From Akebia trifoliata (taxonomy: Eukaryota > Streptophyta > Magnoliopsida > Ranunculales > Lardizabalaceae), in contig CM030714.1 of assembly GCA_017979445.1 (NCBI GenBank), positions 17,479,892 to 17,543,891 on the forward strand: a DNA stretch of 64,000 nt, given 5' to 3'. This document shows positions 57,101-64,000 of the stretch, piece by piece. The translations under genes and the position numbers were made by a program. The notes under the pieces were generated by a model. It was not told where the DNA came from. It did not search any database and was given only the letters and a program-made list of their open reading frames with translations. Position 1 is the stretch's first letter; every line of letters starts with the position of its first letter.

Positions 57101-58237
57101 GATAAGTTCGCAGATGGACGTGAGTTGTGGTATAAACATGTTGATGTATTGAATCTTTCTCAAGAAACCTCATATTTCTACTTTTGATTCAAGTGTTCGT
57201 ATCTCAATGATTGTTCTTATTTTGGTCAGATCTACTTCAATTCCTTTATGGCTTATGATAAAACCTAGTAACTTTCCTGAAGTCACCCCAAAAATGCACT
57301 TTAAAGGATTGAGCCTCAAATTGAGCTTCCATAAATGACTGAAAATCTTGTGTAAGTTGATGAGGTGGTATTCTTCTAAATTGGACTTAGCGATTATATT
57401 ATCCACATAGACTTCCATTTTTTTGTGAATCATATCATGCTCATTTATAAGTTGCCCCGACATTCTTGATGTTGAATGACATAACAGTGTACTGAAACGT
57501 ATCATAGGGTGTGATAAATATAATCTTCTCTTGAACGTCCTCAACCATCTTAATTTGACTGTAACCAGAGAAATCGTCCATAAACGATAATATGTCATGT
57601 CTTGTTGTGTTACTGACGATCGTGTTTATATGTGAAAGTGGGAAATTATCTTTCAAACTAGATATATTCAAGACTCGATAATCTATGAACATGCTTACTT
57701 TGTCTTCTTTCTTCGGCATTGGCACTATGTTTGCAAGTCATTCTGGATAAGTCGATACTACTATAAATCTTATTTGAATTTATTTTGTTATCTCATCTTT
57801 GACATTGAGGGTCTACTTGGGTTTCAATTTTCTGAGTTATTACTTGATAGGCCCCATATTGGGAAGAATAGATAAACAATGTACAACAAGATCTGTGTTA
57901 AGCTCAAGCATGTTCTAATAAGACCATACGAAAATATCTTGATGTTGTTGAAGGAACTCGCTCATTTCTATTTTCTGGGTTTGGAAAAGAAGGGATCCAA
58001 TCTTGACTATTTTTAGGTCATCCTCGGATCTAAGATTAATTCACTATATCTGCTCGACATTTGTTTGACTCTTTTTCTCATGGCATTCAACAAGTTCTTT
58101 CAGTTATGTTGGCACATTGACCACTTGCGTGTCAAATTCGTTTTCAATCTCCATGAGATCGAAGTTAGGTCTAACATTGTACTCATTTAGTCTCACATTT
58201 CCTGGCTTAGACAATTTTGCAAGATTTTGATTTTCTA
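57101..58237 (-). pseudogene. Reverse transcriptase of element G
   Basis: Minus-strand pieces are IFVWSY near 57925, VPMPKKEDKVSMFIDYRVLN near 57725-57660, FMDDFSGYSQIKM near 57590-57550 and the catalytic position YVDN near 57410, where the second aspartate of YVDD is replaced. KCIFGVTSGKLLGFIIS follows. Stops and at least one frameshift (near 57450-57480) break it. The domain order continues into RNase H. Confidence 0.8.
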
Positions 58238-58550
58238 ATTTTTTTTTTTTTTTTTGATATTTTATTAATAAGGGTCAACCTTATAAACAAGTACCCTCCG
58301 TGGACGAAAGTCCATTAGGATCCTCGGGGGGATTGAAAGAAGCTAACAATTTTTTTTTAGGCAAGGTGGCCTCAAGGGGGATTAGGACAATGTCCCAGTT
58401 GCGAAGAGTAGTTGCTTCCTCCGTGGGATAAACTATAGAGGGGAAGGGAGCCTCCCCCGAGCCAGTTGTGATGACTATCATAGAGTCGTAATAATCATCG
58501 AATAGTAGCACCTCAAAAGGAGATAGGGTTGCAGTAGAATCCTAGTCAAC
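58238..58550 (-). mobile_element. Poly-A-tailed retroposed fragment next to element G
   Basis: On the minus strand a 76-codon frame (58511-58281) is followed by AATAAA and then a ~17-base A run (about 58254-58238), the form of a reverse-transcribed mRNA or LINE 3' end. The protein (PFPSIVYPTEEATTLRNWD) is not one I recognise. No convincing target duplication was found. It may have inserted into G or truncated it. Confidence 0.45.
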
Positions 58551-59279
58551 ACTAGGTGTGATCATAAAACCACCGATAATACATATGTAGATAGTCCTAC
58601 ACAACCTAACTCGAAATCGATAAAGAAAATGTATAACACACCAAGATTATGTTCAAAGCCACATATTGGAGTACATGTATACGTACATGATTAATTGTCT
58701 ATACATATGTTTCATAATTTAATTTTGATTATGTGTCTGTTGTATCCTATCAATTTTGAAAAGCCCTTTCTTCTAAGATAGTGAGGAATGAGGAAAAATG
58801 CCTTATTAAGTCTCATCCATCGACAAAATGACATCAAGATGGGTAAAATGCATCTTTGAGATTCGTAATAAATCTCGAGATTTTATTTTACACATTTTAA
58901 GATTTTCTTGACGGTGGATGAGGCTTTTTTTCCCTCACTCTCTTATCTTAGTATGGGTAGTTGGACTCATCGTGTTTTCTGCAACACTGACTTAATTTCA
59001 GTGTCTTTCAACAAAAATTATCTTTCTATCCATGATTTTCTTTCTAGTTTCTACCACCAATTTCTTGAAAGTTAAATAAACGTCATAAAATAAATTTGAC
59101 TAATAGAATATTGACGTTGTTGATGACGACAGTTAAAGATGGCTACTTAAGAAATTGTTGCTGACAAGTTTGAACACAAGTTGTGCGGTGTCCTACGCAG
59201 ATGGCTTATTGAACATTTGGTTCTTAGGCAACGCTTTCTTTTATCCACAAATAAAATGAGGCTTGAAAGATGATCGGCC
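58551..59279. other. Intergenic DNA
   Basis: AT-rich sequence without a recognisable gene. An imperfect inverted repeat occurs around 58795-58935 (GCCTTATTAAGTCTCATCC and its partner near 58915). Confidence 0.4.
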
Positions 59280-59470
59280 CTACTCTTTCTCCACCACTAA
59301 GTCATCAAGAACTTTACGGAGGATGGCATCCAATATCGTTATCATAGTCCTTTGGTAGGTGGTGCCAATTACTAACCATAGTTTCAAGAGAAACATTTTC
59401 CTACCTAACTCAGTAAAGATTCGAGCCTTATTAAGGGTCATTTTGCTTAAATGAATTATCATCTTATCAA
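59280..59470 (-). pseudogene. Small reverse transcriptase remnant
   Basis: The minus strand reads GTTYQRTMITILDAILRKVL followed by DDLVVEK, which matches the GATYQRxM...YVDDLVVKS part of gypsy reverse transcriptase with the tyrosine-valine region altered. Only ~60 codons are recognisable and no flanking domains are seen. Confidence 0.5.
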
Positions 59471-60950
59471 TATAACAATACAGTCCTCTTGGTTACTTTC
59501 AAAAGTTCAGATAAAAAATAATAATTCGATAAATAATTATTTTTGAATTTGATCCAAGGTTGTGAAAATAGATCGATACCAAACTTTCACAGAACTAACT
59601 CCCCAACTTACAATTGAAATTCAAAAATGAAAAATATATTTTTTAGATTTTTTTTTTTTAAGGTTCATAGAATTTTATCCTCTACAACCCGTAAGCATAG
59701 AATCATGTTTTTAGATACCACAACTGAGCCCAAGGACCAATAATGAGGATGAAATCTTTACTAATTTAGTAAGATTAGTTGGAATGTAGTTTTAAAACTT
59801 GAAAATTCAACCCAACTCGACTCATTTGTCAACCAATCTAATTCAACAAAATGTTTTTGTAATATTTTAAAATTAATAAAAATATTTATTATTGATCTCT
59901 TGAAAAATATTATATAAAGCCAAATAACTCAATTGAGCTTTTGACGAGGCCAAGTTGCATTTTCCCAATACCTTAGCCAAGTTAATGATATGATTTTCCA
60001 AGTTGACTAGTGTATTTATTCCATCAATTTTCGTGGCTGAGTCACCTTACATTCTAGTTTAATCGAGTCAACTCAATGTACTTTTAGACAATGGGGTGTT
60101 GGATATGTACAAAGCTCTTTATATTTGGCACACCAACAAGAAGCTCGGAAACCTGCTCAGATCAAGGTTTTAGAAAGGTTCCCCACACAAACTGTTAAAA
60201 TGCTAGTGTTTCCAATAAAAATGTATCCTAAGGAAAAAAAATATATATATCTTTGTCTAATCCTTAGAATATCTGAGTTGATCGCTAGAAAATTTCGGTT
60301 TTTTCTCTTATCCCAAACCTCTGTTTGAGGAAGAACCTTAACCATGGAATGAGGCTAGAAAAAATCTTTTAAAAGTCATCCAAACTGAATCGTCTCAGTA
60401 TCACTCTTTTAGAAGACATAAAAATTGGGATTTACTTATTTTCTGTTTTATCTCAAGATTTTTTTTAGTCACGATCCAATCTAGTGTCCTGTTTATTATT
60501 ACAATATGGAAAAAACTTTGACTGACCAAGAGATCAAATTAACATCAAATTTTTCGTTGTCAATTTTTTTTTTCAATAGGCCGAAACTATCAAATTAATG
60601 AAAAATGGGAGAAATTCGACAACTCTAATCCGTTAAATTTGAGAACATCAAGAATTTCATCGATCCTAAACCGTTAAAATTTAATTTCTAAACTTGGTTA
60701 GCCTTGGCCCGTCAATTTCTTTTATGAAAATTTTCAATTTTCACGTAGTGGAGGGCAAGTCATCTCGATATCTAAGAATCGATGACTAAGATGTTAATTG
60801 GGGGGGGGGGGATTTAATGAAACCATGGCACATGTAACCGTCGCCTCTTTTTAATAATTAATGAAATTATAATATAATGGCACAAAGAAATAGAAAAGAA
60901 AAAAAAAACCCAAACTCACAAAAGCAAATCAAACCCTCGATCTTGTTAAA
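59471..60950. other. Intergenic DNA downstream of the LEA_2 gene
   Basis: AT-rich sequence with no supported gene. A G run lies at 60799-60810. Short frames near 60125-60345 have no recognisable motif. The part nearest 60953 should contain the 3' untranslated region and poly-A site of the LEA_2 gene. Confidence 0.5.
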
Positions 60951-60953
60951 ACA

Positions 60954-61490
60954 TCACTTACAATTCAATTCACTAACCGACCGACTGAGGGTGTTAATAA
61001 TCATAGAGCAATCCATTTCCCCCGATTTTTTTCGCTTGAAGGCGTGCACTAGTGTCACCTTCCCACTCAACTTGGTATAACTGCTCAACCTCAAAGTCGC
61101 ATAATTAACACCAGTAGTAAGAGTGGAATTAACTGGTAACTGGTTAGAATTCACTTCAACATTACTAACATTTATTCTTCGCGTTCGCCGAGCCTTCGCC
61201 TTCCCAGCTTCAATCTGACCTTCCCCAACCTTCATCCCATTATAAGTGAAAGAAACTGTGCTGCTTTCGAACTTGTATTCACCCCAATTCTTGTTCTTGA
61301 TTGTAACCTCGGCGTTTAATGTCATGTTGAAGGATGGGGATGCATCTTGATTGAAATTCGATCTAAGGACTGTCACGTTATCGATCTCAACATCTGGACT
61401 TCGTACACGAAACACGGTTAATCCAAGTGTAACAAAGACTATAATCTGAAGTAAGATAAAAACAATGATGTATATGAGGCATCTCATCAT
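60954..61490 (-). CDS. LEA_2 (NDR1/HIN1-like) family membrane protein
   Basis: A single-exon gene of 178 codons from ATG 61490; the frame is open nine codons upstream but starts there with GTG. Residues 4-25 (CLIYIIVFILLQIIVFVTLG) form one membrane segment after a very short N-terminus, and a LEA_2 domain follows (about 45-150) with NKNWGEYKFESSTVSF and YNGMKVGEGQIEAGKAKARR. This is the pattern of plant late embryogenesis abundant group 2 proteins related to At1g64065 as I recall it. Such proteins sit in the plasma membrane or endomembranes with the domain outside or lumenal, and several are linked to stress or defence. The specific role is unknown. It is the only intact cellular gene seen here. 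Confidence 0.85.
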   Translation of the reverse strand: MMRCLIYIIVFILLQIIVFVTLGLTVFRVRSPDVEIDNVTVLRSNFNQDASPSFNMTLNAEVTIKNKNWGEYKFESSTVSFTYNGMKVGEGQIEAGKAKARRTRRINVSNVEVNSNQLPVNSTLTTGVNYATLRLSSYTKLSGKVTLVHAFKRKKSGEMDCSMIINTLSRSVSELNCK

Positions 61491-61698
61491 GGTTCCCTTC
61501 TTGATTTGATGATTCACAACTATGAACTTGGTTATGGGGTGAGAAAAAATATGGTGGAAGGATTGAGAGATAGAGATGAAGAGAGACAGAGCGATGGTTG
61601 TGGGAGGATGGTGGGTGATAATGGAGGCAGCTGTATAACAAAGACTTTTTTATTTATTTTTTACTTCAACGTGTTGAATATCCTCTTTATCAAACCTT

Positions 61699-61707
61699 CT
61701 ATTTATA
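61699..61707 (-). promoter_or_regulatory. TATA box of the LEA_2 gene
   Basis: TATAAATAG on the minus strand, about 210 bp upstream of ATG 61490. The intervening leader is pyrimidine-rich (TCTCTCTTCATCTCTATC), as is common in plant 5' untranslated regions. The start site is inferred near 61670. Confidence 0.55.
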
Positions 61708-62064
61708 TTCTTTATAAATATATGAGCCGTGATAACCGGACTCTAAAATCAAAAATACTCAAATATACTCAACCAACATAATACGATGGGATGTCCAGAA
61801 CTATATATTTTCCTCGAGATACGTACATAAAAAGTATGTATGATTTTAATTTTATGCACATTCCCCATCAGTTGAGTGTTTTTGGAGTCCGTTAGTATTA
61901 TTATTTTTTTTTTTCTTTTCATTTTCCTTCTAGACTCTTAAGAAAGGTCCAACGCGTTAAAGTAGGTCTTTTTTGACCGTCGGAAACACTTCTGTCCATT
62001 TTATATATTTAATTGGATGACCCAACCCTTCGTTTGATTTACATGTGAGTCTTTGATGATGTCT
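61708..62064. other. Upstream region of the LEA_2 gene
   Basis: AT-rich, no gene. It separates the promoter from the tandem repeat array and may include further regulatory DNA. Confidence 0.4.
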
Positions 62065-63170
62065 AGAACAAAATATAATAGAAAATTTCTTGTAATTTTT
62101 TCCTCTTATTTTTGTGATATTTTATAACAAATTGAAGTAAAGAAAGAAACTTGGATCTAGGTGGAGTATTTTCGCAGTGAGAACCGCAAGCTATAATTTA
62201 AAAAAACTTAAGTCTTGCTTCCTCACCTACTAAATTTCTTCTAGTTTTCCCTCTTATTTGTGTGCTATGTTATAATAAATGAAGCAAAATTGAAGTACAG
62301 AAAGAAGCTTCTAGGTAGAGTATTCTTATAATGTGAACCACAAAATATAATACAAAAACTTAGCTCTTGCTTCCTCACCTACCAAATTATTTGTAGTTTT
62401 TCCCTCTTGTTTTTGTGGTATTTTATGACAAGCAGAGAAAATTCAAGCAAAGAAAGAAGCTTCGTCCTTGGTAGGGTATGTTCTTAGTGTGAACCACAAA
62501 AAGTAATAGAAAAACTTAGCTCTTGTTTGCACACCTGCCAAGTTTCTTACACTTTTTCCATCTTATTTTTGTGGTATTTTATAACAAGTAGAGGAAATTG
62601 AAATAAGAAAAGAAGTTACGGTCTTGGTAGAGTATTTTCATAGTGTGAACCTCAAAATATAATGAAAACTTAGCTCTTGCTTCCTCACCTACTAATTTTC
62701 TTGTAGTTTTTTCCTTCTTATTTTAGTAGTATTTTATAACAAGAATAGTAAATTGAAGTAATGAAAGAATCTTTGATCTTGGTAGAGTATTTTTGTATTG
62801 TGAACTAAAAGATATAAAAGAAAAACTTATCTCTTGTACCTGCATAATTTCTTGTAGTGTTTCCTTTTTATTTGTGTGGTGTTTTATAACAAGTATAGAA
62901 AATTGAAGTAATGAAAAAAACTTCGATCTTAGTAGAGTATTTTCGGAGTGTGAACCACAAAATATAATAGAAAATTTTAGCTATTCTTCCTCATTTGCAA
63001 TTTTTCTTTTTTTAGTTTTTCTCTTTTCTTTTTTTTTTTTTTTGTTTTTTTGGTATTTTATAACAAGCAGAACAAAATTGAAGTATAATATTAAGCTCGA
63101 TCTTGGTAGAGTATTTTCATAATGTAAACCATAAGATATAATAAAAAAAACTTAGCTTTTTGGAAGTAAT
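62065..63170. repeat. Tandem array of seven ~154-bp units
   Basis: The motif ACTTAGCTCTTGCTTCCTCACC or variants recurs with anchor positions 62209, 62361, 62517, 62671, 62828, 62979 and 63153, giving periods of 152, 156, 154, 157, 151 and 174. Other unit landmarks are GTGGTATTTTATAACAAG, GGTAGAGTATTTTC and TGTGAACCACAAAATATAAT. Units differ by many substitutions, so the array is old. No match to the retroelements of the window. Confidence 0.8.
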
Positions 63171-64000
63171 ACTTAGTATAGAGTCTCAACTCTTATTTCT
63201 CTATGATAAAACTTAGACTTAAATTGACCTTTAAGGTATAGTGATTCTAACTTAGAAATTCGATTTCCTAGAGTAAGTTTCAACCTTCTAACTAATCCGG
63301 AATAATTTGATCAATTAGGGTTTAACTTTAAATTTAGCATCTTGTCTAAGGTAGTGAGAAGTGTGGGTATTCACTTTAATACCTTTAAAAGGCTTTATCT
63401 GTAATATTCCAGTATACTCACATTTTTACACTTGATGACTTTTACCTTACTGAATCTCTAAATTTTTCTACTTTGAATCTTTTAAATCTTTCTTTCTTTT
63501 TCGCTTCGATGGATCTTTTTCTTTTCTTTCTCTTTTGTTTTTTATTTTATTTTTTTCTACTCTTTTTTCACTTTTGTTCTTAGAAAAGTAGGCAGTCCTC
63601 TTCAAGGTATCCAGTCTAATTCAATTGTCGTTGTTCAAGACATATTTAGCTAACTCTGATTTTCTTCTAATTAGCCAACAAAATGAACAAGGAAGTCAAA
63701 GTTCATCAAACCCAATTTTTCCTTTACTCTAGGTACAAAGAAGGTAAAAAAGTTCACTTAATTCAACCTAGATTTTTGGTAACCTTATTAGAAGTAACTA
63801 TAAACAAAAAATAACTTTACTCTAATTTTTTCTTAAAATAAACATGAATAAAGACTCCAGATCAAAGTTTTCAACTAAAGATTGATTTAGTACTTTTAAC
63901 TAAATGCTTAAAATACAAGTTAAGATCTAAACAAAATACAACAAAGTTGTTATCAAAATATTTTTTAAAATTTCAAATTTTTGTGATTTTTTTAATAGAA
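63171..64000. other. AT-rich intergenic DNA
   Basis: No gene, repeat family or RNA gene could be recognised. A pyrimidine-rich stretch lies at 63475-63560. Confidence 0.45.

Noticed and set aside
60799..60810. G run as a G-quadruplex
   Set aside because: A single homopolymer run without three further G tracts nearby; it is also prone to sequencing error.
61387..61641. 84-codon frame overlapping the LEA_2 start
   Set aside because: A different frame from the LEA_2 protein, covering mainly its 5' untranslated region; no homology.

Overview
The window looks like repeat-dense DNA of a flowering plant, most likely a eudicot. It is AT-rich, it holds Tat-lineage Ty3/gypsy LTR retrotransposons with two RNase H domains, a plant tRNA-Arg-type primer site and plant-type LTR tips (TGTAGACACCCC), and its one intact cellular gene is a plant LEA_2 family membrane protein. 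The species cannot be fixed from the sequence alone.

About 58 kb of the 64 kb is a set of nested, decayed retroelements, named here A to I. A (1-9978, minus) is a pol-deleted element with an intact ORF1, a gag broken by one stop, a long leader, a primer site and a 5' LTR. A sits in the leader of B (9979-14234, minus; leader plus an internally deleted 5' LTR). B sits in the gag of C (14235-15660, minus; gag and ORF1 fragments). D (15665-18047, plus) is a 3' terminus with a hairpin array and 3' LTR. It abuts LTR E (18048-19405, minus), giving a large inverted LTR pair. F (19406-23631, minus) is another leader plus 5' LTR. G (23632-26194 and 56777-58237, minus) is an old pol region split by H. 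H (26195-56776, minus) has both LTRs and a near-matching target duplication (GTAAC/GTAGC). H is split in turn by I (29483-48980, plus), a structurally complete 19.5-kb Ogre-like element with 4.1-kb LTRs and an exact ATCGC duplication. Its ORF1, gag and pol all carry stops and frameshifts.

In element I the order is 5' LTR, tRNA-Arg primer site, leader, ORF1 (DUF7745-like), gag, protease, G-patch, reverse transcriptase, RNase H, second RNase H, integrase, 3' noncoding region with two repeat arrays, polypurine tract and 3' LTR. A and H appear to share one pol deletion, which suggests a non-autonomous lineage that depended on relatives for enzymes.

The most unexpected signal is repeated RNA-like secondary structure with covarying stems. 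There are paired hairpins in U5, three or four double-stem hairpins with mostly GAAA-type loops just after integrase, and a hairpin array with constant 10-nt loops in element D. The short LTRs also have dense TTGAC[C/T] (W-box core) clusters upstream of the TATA box.

From 58.2 kb rightward the DNA becomes ordinary plant intergenic sequence. It contains a poly-A-tailed retroposed fragment, a small reverse transcriptase remnant, the LEA_2 gene (60954-61490, minus) and a seven-unit ~154-bp tandem repeat (62065-63170). All pairings and identities were read by eye; no alignment or folding was computed.
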